The notes beneath the pieces were generated by a model. The model was not told the DNA's origin. It did no database searches and saw only the letters and a program-made list of their open reading frames with translations. Shown piece by piece: positions 10,065 to 18,856 of a DNA stretch of 23,204 nucleotides. Origin of the DNA: Conidiobolus incongruus B7586 (lineage: Eukaryota > Entomophthoromycota > Entomophthoromycetes > Entomophthorales > Conidiobolaceae); contig JNEM01013311.1 in assembly GCA_000697335.1 (NCBI GenBank), positions 1 to 23,204 of the forward strand, read 5' to 3'. How positions within the stretch are numbered: position 1 is the stretch's first letter; every line of letters begins with the position of its first letter. The translations under genes and the position numbers were made by a program.

Positions 10065-11417
10065 TTAATTTATTTTTCTTACCCATTCAGTTAGTTTGGC
10101 TAAATTAGAATTGGTGTAAATGACTTGGATGTTACTGGGAATTGGCATGATCCAATTCGTCATAATTAAATAATCATTAATTTCTGGCTGTTGATCAAAT
10201 TCTATTGTGGTGATTGGATTTTTGTTAGGGCATGACTTGGGCACAATGTAGTGGAATTGATTCTCTTTTTTGATTTCATCATGGATATCTGTTGACATCT
10301 TTAGGATATTGATCCTGAGATTTTTAAGGTTGTTGAGATCAAATTCTTCGGTTAGGAATAGGTTTTGGTCTTCAAAGTAACACGTTCCCATTGATTGATA
10401 TCCTTGTCTTGATTCTACATTAGTGATCTTGGAAACCAAGCTAAACGCATTCACAGTTATAAATTGTGAGGCATCCGTAATTACCTGAACTTCTGGCGGG
10501 AAGTAGGCTTCTATGGATTCATTAATTAGAACAACTAGTTTTCTCACCTCATTTTTGCGCTCCTCGTCGCTGTCGCCGTGATGGTGCGGATGGCCTTGTG
10601 CAGGGTTCAGCCAGCATGGAAAGTTACCTCCGAGATCTAATTGCGTCAAAATTAGTCCAATTAGTTTGACACGATCGAACAGTTGTCGAGCTTGGCGAAT
10701 TCCATCAAAATAAGAAGGAAAATTTAGTCTACCTTGTTGCTCGTATTTCAGACTAAGTCCCACAACTCGGAATCCAAGCTGATGCGCTGCCAAGATCAAG
10801 TGGAACGTGTGATTTGCAGTCGCAATGCGTGCTTGGGGAGGTGATGCAGGATTTGGAATCACATGCTGTACAAGCAAATAGCATTGTCTATTTGCCGGAT
10901 TAGATGCTAAAATTTTCAAATCAACTAAATTAGTACACAAGAAGGTACATTTTTGATTTTTAGCCATGGTATGGTTTAAATTGTCCATCAGTAAAGTTGA
11001 TGATTTGGCTCCCAGCTCTGCCAGAGTTCTCATCACCCCAAGATCGGAGCAGTAAAATCCCGCCTTTAGAGCAACCATCACTTCGAGCACTCGAAGGTCG
11101 CATCCTAGTGTTGTTTTAAAATAAGGAGTAATCCTAGGAAACCATAAAAACCACTCCTCAAATTTGGCAGAGATCTTTCCAATGTCGTACCATCCTACCA
11201 GGTCATTATCTCCTAATTGATTTCGAATATTGGTTTCACTAATATTTAAAAAGCCCCATTTCCTCTTTTTATTTTGCCTTTTTGGAGTCATCGCCACTGG
11301 ATAAACATTCATAGGAGTTTGCATTTGTTTCTGCTCATCTTTGGTACCTTCAATGAGAGTTGACTGATGGAACCAGGGGTTGGGAATTGGTTGACGACAC
11401 TTTGTACCAATCATCAT
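10065..11417 (-). CDS. Ornithine decarboxylase-like pseudoenzyme (catalytic residues lost)
   Basis: An unbroken 450-residue protein with the ODC (fold III, PLP alanine-racemase-type) architecture. Anchors to ODC are PRITPYF (94-100), LAELG (132-136), SYFDGIRQARQLFD (235-248), LDLGGNFP (260-267), YFP (305-307) and IYTNS (434-438). The catalytic set is gone. The PLP-binding Lys of AVKCN is Thr103. The His of SFHVGSGC is Lys224 and that Gly-rich turn is lost. The phosphate-binding GGGFPG is GGNFPC. EPGR is DASQ (315-318). LTDGVYGSF is LTEEFDLNN. The active-site Cys region WGPTCD is VPKSCP, keeping Cys396 but losing its Asp. It therefore should neither bind PLP nor decarboxylate ornithine. A His/Asp/Glu-rich insert (275-290) follows the GGNFP loop. 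The start is fixed by an in-frame stop about 15 codons upstream and a TATA box about 50 bp away. Known dead relatives include animal antizyme inhibitors; that role here is inference. The last codons contain GTAAGA, a possible donor, so the true C-terminus may differ. Confidence 0.85.
   Translation of the reverse strand: MMIGTKCRQPIPNPWFHQSTLIEGTKDEQKQMQTPMNVYPVAMTPKRQNKKRKWGFLNISETNIRNQLGDNDLVGWYDIGKISAKFEEWFLWFPRITPYFKTTLGCDLRVLEVMVALKAGFYCSDLGVMRTLAELGAKSSTLLMDNLNHTMAKNQKCTFLCTNLVDLKILASNPANRQCYLLVQHVIPNPASPPQARIATANHTFHLILAAHQLGFRVVGLSLKYEQQGRLNFPSYFDGIRQARQLFDRVKLIGLILTQLDLGGNFPCWLNPAQGHPHHHGDSDEERKNEVRKLVVLINESIEAYFPPEVQVITDASQFITVNAFSLVSKITNVESRQGYQSMGTCYFEDQNLFLTEEFDLNNLKNLRINILKMSTDIHDEIKKENQFHYIVPKSCPNKNPITTIEFDQQPEINDYLIMTNWIMPIPSNIQVIYTNSNLAKLTEWVRKIN
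10555..10616 (-). other. GC-rich insert within the ODC-like gene
   Basis: This segment encodes the residues after GGNFPCWLNP, including GHPHHHGDSDEER, which have no counterpart in the linked ODC. Its base composition is well above that of the rest of the gene and far above the window. The segment would sit on a surface loop beside the old PLP-phosphate site, and the histidine and acidic cluster could bind metal, but that is inference. Confidence 0.5.
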
Positions 11418-11464
11418 CTCAGTAATTTTGCCAAAACAATATATACCATGTTTAAAAACGAGTT

Positions 11465-11474
11465 CTTATATATA
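11465..11474 (-). promoter_or_regulatory. TATA box of the ODC-like gene
   Basis: TATATATAAG on the minus strand, about 50 bp upstream of the start codon at 11417. The leader between them is free of in-frame ATG codons. An intact core promoter supports an expressed gene. Confidence 0.5.
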
Positions 11475-14003
11475 AACTCATAAGAGACTCCGAGTTCACT
11501 TTATGAGCACAAATATGTCAAACAATTAGCACCAACTAATTCAAACATTGACTCCCAAATTACCACCAATCGAACAATTGAATATTGGCCAAATTTGAAG
11601 CTAACAATTTAAGTCAATTTTCAATCATTAATTGCATTTGATAAACTTTTAGTTAGTCTCGAATCCAATCCTTGCCTTGTTACATTTAATATCTTATAAT
11701 TTAATCAAACTTTACCACATGTATTATATCTTTCTTATCTTCAAATATATGATATATCTTTGATTTATTATTTTAAAAATACCTTTATTTGTAACTAATT
11801 AAAATGAATATTTTAATATCACTTTATATTGAAACTATTTACTCAAAATAACCTAAATAAAACTATAAATTTCCAACTAATTTTTAACTAATTTTTTTAA
11901 AAAGCTAAAACAGTAACTTGAATACAATAGATTGGATTTGATAAGTTAATATTATCTTTCAATAAAATCTCTAATAAAGTTATCTAGTTTGTCAGTAGAT
12001 ATAATTTTATTAATTTTTCAGTTATAAATTTATGAATTTGAAAGGTTTTAAGATTTTTAATATATATATAGATAGTATTTGATAAAATAATGGAGTTATC
12101 TGTAAAATTTAATAAATATTAAAATGTTTATATCCTTTATATTATGATTATTTAGTATTTATTTATATTAAATTATTTAAATCAAAATCCTAGGTGTCGA
12201 ATTTAATAGAAAATAGTAATAAAATTTATCTAAAATTTTTTAAAAAAATTAATAATATCTATCTTTTCTAATTATTTCATTAATTTTCGATTTTATAAAA
12301 TATTATATGAAGCATTCCGAATTAATAGTTTTGGAAATATTTTAATACCATTCATTGATTTCAATATTTACTAGATTTAGAAATTGAATCCGTAGTAGTA
12401 ATTGTCTACTTTGTAAATTTGTACATATTTTGGAGATTCAAACAGTCACATTGGCTACGCTTATTATACTAATTCACTTGCACTATATCATAGTCACTAA
12501 TTCAAAACTAACCAGACTAATCTACAATCGGTCATAAATAGTTTCTATTGATTCTCAACATTTAGAGAAATTTTATGCAATAAAGAATTAAATCTAGTGA
12601 TTTCAATTTTCATGCACAGAGGCAAAAAATGAGCAAAATTGAATAAAGTGAATTTATCGGAATTATAAGGATTATGTTGAGTATTAATTGCGGTCATATT
12701 TTATTATATGAAGGATTGAGTATGGTATGATTATAGTTTAAGATTGGATCATTTGAGATAATATTTGATATTTGTGCCTTGATTGGATATTATAATCAAA
12801 ATATATTTGATATATGATAATTAATAATGTAGGATATTGGTGAAGTTTTTTTCGATATCTAACTTGAATATATATTATCTCAATTGTATTACTCAATAAA
12901 TTTAAATTATTGCAAAAATAAATTACGAAAAATAAAAATCGCAAGATTTTAATTCTATTATATACAAAAATGTGATATTAATGAAAGTAGAAATATCATA
13001 TAATATTCTGAATTTATGAAATATATTTAGTTTAGATTCAAATAATATTAATAATTCTTATTTCCAAAAATTAATATCCATAATCAAGGAAATGATAATA
13101 TATATTATTTCAGTTTTAACATTAAAACATACATTAAATATAAACATAATCTAATACAACATCGCTGAAGGAAAAAATTTATATTTAAAGAAAATTATCA
13201 ATTGAATCATTATCATTTTAATATCTGTGATTATCAAAAAAATCTTAGAAATAGTAGTTTGGTACAAATTATTCAGATATTATATTGCAATATGAATTAA
13301 TAAATATTATATGGATGAATATTTCAAAAAATTTGATTGTTTATTATCTACGAAAAATAATGGAATTTAATATCAAGTATTTCTCATATTATATATCAAT
13401 CATATATATATATTTTAAAAAGTATTTCATAATGGTGAAAACGAATTGATCTATATATTGTAACTGACATTTGGAACTTTAGCAATTTTACTATTAAATC
13501 ATTTTTTAAACCAAATTAATTACAAATATAAATCAGCCACATTTTATTCGAATTTAATGGACATGTGATATCATTTTATATGCTATCGTACATATTTTTT
13601 CATTTGAATATGTCGAAAAATATATTTATTACTTTTATTAGTAATAAACTTGTCCAAATTAAGAGATTACCGTGCTATTGAATTATTCCCTCAATGTGGC
13701 TGTCATTAATTGAATGCTATTTCAATTGATAACTTGAGAAAATTTTTTGTTTCATAAAACGGGATTCGTTTAACATACTACACAATATCGTAAAGATTCA
13801 ATTACTGACTTAGAAACCTAAAGGGTTTATTAATTACAAGTAGTAATGAATAAGCTTTGTCCCTGTATTTATTAACCTGAGATTTTAAAATTTCATTTGA
13901 TAATGTAATAGAAATACTATATCTGGCTTTGAAATTAGTTCAAACCATTTATAAAGTTGATATTCTATTATAAATTTTATGGAGTTCAAAAGCTCTATTT
14001 GAA

Positions 14004-14108
14004 ATGGATTTCCCAAGATACGCCATCAATCGATTTCAAACCTCCAATATTGAATCCATTGTCTCAACACAATCTAGATTGAACACCAGTAGTTTATTTT
14101 TCTACTAA
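14004..14108 (+). CDS. Small 34-codon ORF, uncertain
   Basis: An ATG-initiated frame starting MDFPRYAINR, with an unusually mixed amino-acid composition for this AT-rich spacer. There is no known family, no neighbour suggesting a role and no supporting signal. It may be a chance frame or a first exon. Confidence 0.1.
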   Translation: MDFPRYAINRFQTSNIESIVSTQSRLNTSSLFFY

Positions 14109-14754
14109 TCGTGAATATCAGGATTTTGATTAATATCAGAACCATTTCATCAATCAATACTGAATGCCACAGTAAATATTATAAAACAAACCTTAATTAT
14201 TAAAAAATTTCAACAAAATATTTGATGTTAATTACCCATACTATGAGACTAGTATATCCCAACCTCAAACCCTTAGAATTTATCAAGCAGATTGAAACAT
14301 TTTTATTGCTATAAAATAACTATTTCGCAATAATGATATCCACAATATTTTGAACATTGAAGTATGCTTGATAAATGTGACCTGTAAAATCTTATTCCTT
14401 GTTTTAAAGATATATCTCTTGCAACTGGTTTATAATAATCCGTAATTCTATTGCATATTATCTAATTATATTAAAAATTACTTAAAGAACTAATCTATTG
14501 AGCTTATTTCCGTTATTTACCTCAGGAATTATTATGAATTCAAGCCAAAGACATAATTAAAATAGTAACACGAATTAGAAATTTAAATATAATTTTCATG
14601 TCAACAATTAGAACCGCATCAAATCACTCAAATCTGAACTTAAAGCAATTAATTTCAATGTTTCAAATAAAGATAAAAATAAAAATTATTTATAAACATT
14701 ATAGTTTAAGAATTCTTAAAATTTAAAAATTAACATTTATAATTATGTTTATAC

Positions 14755-14785
14755 ATAATAATAATAATAATAATAATAATAATAT
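14755..14785. repeat. (AAT)n microsatellite
   Basis: About ten uninterrupted trinucleotide units, running into a short AT run. Confidence 0.9.
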
Positions 14786-15301
14786 ATATGTATAAAACAA
14801 CCGAAATGGACCAAATATCCTCAATTAATAACTTATATAAGGTTTGTAATAATCGCCATCAAAACCAGATAATTTAACATTCTTATTGAATTTTTTCTCA
14901 TCGTATAACAGTTAAATAATTTTCAAATCCCCTTAATTGCAATAAGCTATGGTAAAAATTTCATTAATTAAATAAGTTTTTTGCATGAATTATCACATCT
15001 TGTACCTTCAGCATTCGATTGATTTTTAGGAATATTGGGTTGATTGGCTTATATCCATTTATTTCGAACCACTTCATCTTTGGGCAAATTTCCACTCGAT
15101 TTGTTTAGGGGATACTAGGTTACCTTGGAATATTAATTGAGGGATTTTAATTTTTTATTTTGTTATGATCGTTATTTGACACTTATTATTATGCCATAAC
15201 TATTTCGGAATCATTTTATTGTATTGATAATTATGATAATGTATTAGAAATTGAGATAAGTTAAAATAGCGATAATATATAATGTTAATGGCTTGAATCA
15301 G

Positions 15302-15330
15302 GTCTCAGCAGGATGCCTGCTGAATGAGAC
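15302..15330. promoter_or_regulatory. GC-rich imperfect palindrome upstream of ODC
   Basis: The sequence TCAGCAGG, ATG, CCTGCTGA forms perfect 8-bp arms around a 3-base centre. The arms extend outward with GTCT and AGAC, apart from a four-base asymmetry. It lies about 240 bp upstream of the ODC start in otherwise AT-rich DNA. It could be a binding site for a dimeric factor. It is upstream of the likely TATA box, so it is more likely a DNA element than an mRNA hairpin. Confidence 0.45.
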
Positions 15331-15464
15331 AGCTAAATAAGGTAATCACGCAATTTCAACCATTTTGATTCCCAAAGAATTTAAGGCAGATTGCAGATGA
15401 CTACTAAGCTTCAAAGTGCATTAATTATTTCGACTCTGTAAAATTCATGCAAATTGAAATCGAA

Positions 15465-15472
15465 TATAAATA
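15465..15472 (+). promoter_or_regulatory. TATA box of the ODC gene
   Basis: TATAAATA about 95 bp upstream of the ODC start, the best core-promoter match in the region. It implies a leader of roughly 60 bases. Confidence 0.5.
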
Positions 15473-15492
15473 CCTATAACCTGCCAAAAATT

Positions 15493-15540
15493 ATGAACAT
15501 CCAGTTCAATTTTTTTCTCTCATTTTTTTGGGTTAATTAA
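15493..15540 (+). other. Upstream ORF in the ODC leader (15 codons)
   Basis: ATG at 15493 opens a 15-codon, Phe-rich frame ending in TAA at 15538-15540, 26 bp before the ODC start and out of frame with it. If transcription starts at the TATA box at 15465, this uORF would lie in or at the very 5' end of the mRNA. Upstream ORFs and leader control are known for polyamine genes in animals. A competing view is that a 5'-UTR intron ends at the TATATCAG just before the ODC ATG, which would remove it. Confidence 0.35.
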
Positions 15541-15566
15541 TATTTTTTTTATTTATTTATATCAGC

Positions 15567-17177
15567 ATGCAAACTGTTCAAACTCATTCTACTACTAACA
15601 AATATACTACCACTGATAGTACTGTTCCAATGAAAAAATCACCTAGTCATTCTTCCATTTTAAATGTAAAAAGATCACTATATCAGCATCCTTTTAATCA
15701 AGATAGATCCAATACCAAACTATGGACTATTGGTGGTATTGATTCTGAAACTACCTCCACATTAACTACTCCTCCACTCAGTCCTTGCGAAAGTAGTCAC
15801 GGAAGCGCTTCAACTAGTCCTAAACTGCCTCCTGTAACACTACCATCATTAGAGTACAATCTCAACATTAAACAAATCAAAAAGCCAATTGTGCCTCCAC
15901 GACCACGCCACATTGTCCACCCAGCAATTCCCGTAGCCAAAGAACAATTCGCCAAGGCTCAAGCCAAAGAAATTGAATTGGACGAATCCTTTTTCGTAGC
16001 GGATTTAGGTTCAGTCGAAGGTCAAATTAACTACTGGAACAAGCATATGGCAGGAATCACACCTTTCTACGCTGTGAAATGCAACCAAGATCGCAAGATA
16101 TTGGCATTGATGGCTTCTATGGGCATTGGTTTCGACTGTGCTAGCAGGAACGAAATTCAAATGGTCATCAGTTTAGGTGTTCATCCTGAGCGTATTATTT
16201 ATGCTAACCCATGTAAACCTATCAGTCATTTGAAATATGCTCATTCTGTCGGCGTTAGAAAATTTACTTTCGATAACTATGAAGAGCTCGTCAAAGTAAA
16301 GAAGTATTTGCCCAATGGTCAAGCTGTCATTCGTGTTTTGACTGATGACTCCAAATCATTGTGTCCTTTTGGCACCAAATTTGGTGTTGCACCAAAACTT
16401 GCTCCCAAGCTACTCAATCAAGCTAAAGAATTGGATATAGAAGTGATTGGTGTATCATTCCACGTTGGTAGTGGGTGCAAAGATGTCAGCAGTTATGAAG
16501 ATGCAATTATCAGAGCTCGAAACATCTTCGACTATGCCGAGACTATTGGCTACAAGATGAATTTCCTTGATATCGGTGGTGGATTCCCAGGACATCCTCA
16601 AGAAGGCATTTCCCTTAAAGAAATCTCTGAAGGGGTTATGGATGCGCTTCAGACTTATTTCCCCAAAGGTATTCAGATTATCGCTGAACCTGGTCGTTTT
16701 TTGGTTTCACAATCTTTCACTCTATTTTCTAATGTGACATCCAAAAGGAAAATTGAAACCGTAGACGGTGTCAAACCTACTTCAGATGTTGACTTCATGT
16801 ATTACCTAACCGATGGTGTATATGGCTCTTTCAATAATACAGTATTTGATCACTACGACCCTCGTCCCATAGTATTCCGCCATCGTGACGAATTTGTAAC
16901 TGACCCCTCTCAATTAGCAGTTACACCATGCTCCCTGTGGGGACCCACATGTGACTCTATCGATGTCATAACCAGGAAAACATACCTTCCAGAGCTCTTC
17001 ATCGGCGATTGGCTTATGTTTCACCATATGGGTGCTTACACAATGGCTGCTGCCTCAACTTTCCAATCCCACCCTGTATCAAGAATTGTATATACCAATT
17101 CACTATCTGGAAGAATTCCTAATACTGATAACTTGGAGAACTGGCCAACCGTTACCAGTTTAGAGAGCGACATTTAA
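15567..17177 (+). CDS. Ornithine decarboxylase
   Basis: Converts ornithine to putrescine and CO2, the committed step of polyamine synthesis; it is a cytosolic PLP-dependent homodimer. The single 536-residue frame has no intron. All signature residues are present: PLP-lysine Lys171 in FYAVKCN, His299 in SFHVGSGC (297-304), the phosphate-binding loop DIGGGFPG (335-342), EPGR (374-377), Asp416 in LTDGVYGSF, catalytic Cys462 in WGPTCD and Tyr491 in GAYTMAAASTF. The segment KPISHLKYAHSVGVRKFTFD (217-236) aligns with the antizyme-binding region of animal ODC. The first 110 residues or so are a Ser/Thr/Pro-rich extension. This makes the protein longer than usual ODCs (about 430-470 residues), and there is no PEST-type C-terminal tail. 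In yeast ODC the N-terminus takes part in degradation, so the extension might be a degron; that is inference. The first ATG follows a stop-containing leader. Overlapping AATAAA hexamers lie about 30 bp after the stop. A dead relative lies divergently upstream. The gene would be SPE1 or ODC1 in fungal naming. Confidence 0.96.
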   Translation: MQTVQTHSTTNKYTTTDSTVPMKKSPSHSSILNVKRSLYQHPFNQDRSNTKLWTIGGIDSETTSTLTTPPLSPCESSHGSASTSPKLPPVTLPSLEYNLNIKQIKKPIVPPRPRHIVHPAIPVAKEQFAKAQAKEIELDESFFVADLGSVEGQINYWNKHMAGITPFYAVKCNQDRKILALMASMGIGFDCASRNEIQMVISLGVHPERIIYANPCKPISHLKYAHSVGVRKFTFDNYEELVKVKKYLPNGQAVIRVLTDDSKSLCPFGTKFGVAPKLAPKLLNQAKELDIEVIGVSFHVGSGCKDVSSYEDAIIRARNIFDYAETIGYKMNFLDIGGGFPGHPQEGISLKEISEGVMDALQTYFPKGIQIIAEPGRFLVSQSFTLFSNVTSKRKIETVDGVKPTSDVDFMYYLTDGVYGSFNNTVFDHYDPRPIVFRHRDEFVTDPSQLAVTPCSLWGPTCDSIDVITRKTYLPELFIGDWLMFHHMGAYTMAAASTFQSHPVSRIVYTNSLSGRIPNTDNLENWPTVTSLESDI

Positions 17178-17208
17178 ATTCATATATTCATGCCATGATA
17201 AGGAATCA

Positions 17209-17219
17209 AATAAAATAAA
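17209..17219 (+). terminator. Poly(A) signal of ODC
   Basis: Two overlapping AATAAA hexamers about 30-40 bp after the ODC stop codon, the expected place for a short fungal 3' UTR. Confidence 0.5.
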
Positions 17220-17940
17220 TAGGACAATAATTAATATTCGAAAATTCTTTTTTTCATTTTATTTTCATATTATTGTATGTTAATGTAAGAGTTTTACAAG
17301 TTGTGTATAATGTGATAGATTATATAATGCATGATAATTTAGAAATATTAAAAATATCATTGGATGTTTACAGAGTTGGTAAACAAAAATATTTATGATA
17401 GTTGTTAAAAGGGTTAGTTAATATAATAGCATTTAATTTGGTATTTTTTTTCGGTTATATTAACCATATTTTGTATTACTATGAATTATTTGATGTTTAC
17501 CAAATCGGTTATTTAGCCCAAATTAGCAATCAAATATTTTTCAATCTAAGAGTTGAATAAATGGCAGGGATAGTTATGATTCAAGCAGAACAAGTTCATC
17601 TAACATATAAAAATAGCACGATAATAATAGAATGCATCGATAACCAAGCAAACCTAATATTATCAAACATATAAACTTAATAACTTGAACAAAGAGTTAA
17701 TAGTTAAAAAGATTTGAAACAATTAAAGTAAAATTTCCCCTTTGTTACAGAAAGCTTAATTCACTGCTAAATTTTTCAAGTAACGCTAATTCTTTCAAGT
17801 TCTAAGAGTCGTTTCAATCACGTAAGCAATTGAAATTGAATCATCGGAATTTTATATGTGGATTCAGTTGAATAGAGTATATAATATGTAATTTTACTGG
17901 GTTAAAGCTCTTTATTCTTAATTCCTTAGTTATTCTGGGT
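17220..17940. other. ODC 3' flank and upstream region of the secreted-protein gene
   Basis: AT-rich spacer without a supported gene. A 37-codon plus-strand ORF at 17561-17674 is listed separately. No RNA gene or repeat is seen. Confidence 0.5.
17561..17674 (+). CDS. Small 37-codon ORF, uncertain
   Basis: Begins MAGIVMIQAEQVHLTYKN and has a mixed composition with an ATGG start context. It lies about 330 bp upstream of the secreted-protein gene and is on the same strand. It could be a small peptide, an upstream exon or a chance frame. I recognise no family. Confidence 0.15.
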   Translation: MAGIVMIQAEQVHLTYKNSTIIIECIDNQANLILSNI

Positions 17941-17955
17941 TATTTTATAATTTAT
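17941..17955 (+). promoter_or_regulatory. TATA-like element of the secreted-protein gene
   Basis: TATTTTATAATTTAT about 50-60 bp upstream of the ATG at 18003. This composition is common here, so support is mainly positional. Confidence 0.3.
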
Positions 17956-18002
17956 TTCGACTTGATCTCTATTATACTGGTACTTTTGGAATTTGACAAA
18001 GA

Positions 18003-18779
18003 ATGTTGAATAAAAGTTGGATCTCTGGAATTTTATTAGTGCATGCTGTTTCAGCTATCTCTTTAGGTCAGAATAAAATCATGGCACCTTTGTCGCCCCA
18101 GGATTCCAAAGTTTTCAAACCAAGCGCTTCTTCAATTGAATCGGCAATGGAGGAGAAAGTTGCTTTTTGGGATTCCATTGTAGAACATTCCACAACTCAA
18201 ATGACTAAATCTCAAGCTGCCAAGGGGGTGACGTTCCAAGGCGAACCTTTGCCTGTACTCGTGCGAATTTTGAACACTGATCACATCACAACTAATCAAC
18301 CATATACTTTAAAATTTACTATGAATTGGCAGACTTGTCGCGCGAAAAGGTCTTCATCCAAACTGTTAGATGCTGAAGCTGATCCCAAGCAGGAGGAATA
18401 TGCACCATACCCACCCATTGAATCATATGGTTTTAGTCACGATGATCAATTCTCCAGATTTGACAGTGGTGATTTGAACCTTCGATTCTCAGCCAGACTT
18501 GTTCAGCTGATCGAGCCTGATTATACTATGAAGACAATAGCCGAATTGGGAACATATCCAGCTAGCGAAGTATACCCAAGCAATGCAGCATCATGCACAC
18601 CAGGGGTTGCGATCCCATCCAGCAAAATATATTCACTTACATTCCGTCTCGACCACAACGAACTTCCCAAATCATATGGTCCCGTATACTTTATCGTTAA
18701 CGGCACTACCGTTGCGCCAACAAGATCTAATTTAAAGGGCTTCCAAGGTTTTACAAATATTGGTATTACATCCCACTGA
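18003..18779 (+). CDS. Secreted protein of unknown family (258 residues)
   Basis: Residues 1-20 form a signal peptide: Lys4, a hydrophobic core ISGILLVHAV and a plausible cleavage near Ala18 or Ser20. The mature part has no further membrane segment and exactly two cysteines (Cys112 and Cys198), which could form one disulphide. It has one N-glycosylation sequon in the mature chain (Asn233 in NGT). Alternating hydrophobic stretches such as PVLVRIL (84-90), YTLKFTMNW (101-109), LRFSARLVQLI (160-170), IYSLTFRLD (209-217) and GPVYFIVNGT (226-235) suggest a beta-sandwich. Codon use and composition match a genuine gene, and the frame stands out from the AT-rich flanks. I do not recognise the family. 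An extracellular or cell-wall-associated role is inferred from the signal peptide only. No intron is needed, though one cannot be excluded. Confidence 0.85.
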   Translation: MLNKSWISGILLVHAVSAISLGQNKIMAPLSPQDSKVFKPSASSIESAMEEKVAFWDSIVEHSTTQMTKSQAAKGVTFQGEPLPVLVRILNTDHITTNQPYTLKFTMNWQTCRAKRSSSKLLDAEADPKQEEYAPYPPIESYGFSHDDQFSRFDSGDLNLRFSARLVQLIEPDYTMKTIAELGTYPASEVYPSNAASCTPGVAIPSSKIYSLTFRLDHNELPKSYGPVYFIVNGTTVAPTRSNLKGFQGFTNIGITSH

Positions 18780-18850
18780 TTTGATGATTATGAAGTCTTT
18801 AGTCTATCATCATTTATTTAGTTTTATAAATTAATTAATTATTCTATTAT

Positions 18851-18856
18851 AATAAA
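18851..18856 (+). terminator. Poly(A) signal of the secreted-protein gene
   Basis: AATAAA about 72 bp after the stop codon, the first such hexamer downstream. Confidence 0.35.

Larger units (their letters stand above)
11480..15300. other. Gene-free DNA between the two divergent ODC-family genes
   Basis: About 3.8 kb with no gene I can support. It holds an AAT microsatellite (14755-14785) and small open frames that look like chance, for instance a 34-codon plus-strand frame at 14004-14108. The 68-codon minus-strand reading at 12738-12944 is low complexity. Being the shared upstream region of two divergent genes, it probably contains regulatory sequence for both, but only the promoter-proximal elements listed separately can be pointed to. 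Confidence 0.5.

Noticed and set aside
12738-12944. 68-codon minus-strand frame
   Set aside because: Low-complexity, Ile/Tyr/Asn-rich, no recognisable motif.
18521-18706. 61-codon minus-strand frame within the secreted-protein gene
   Set aside because: Antisense shadow of the real 258-residue gene.
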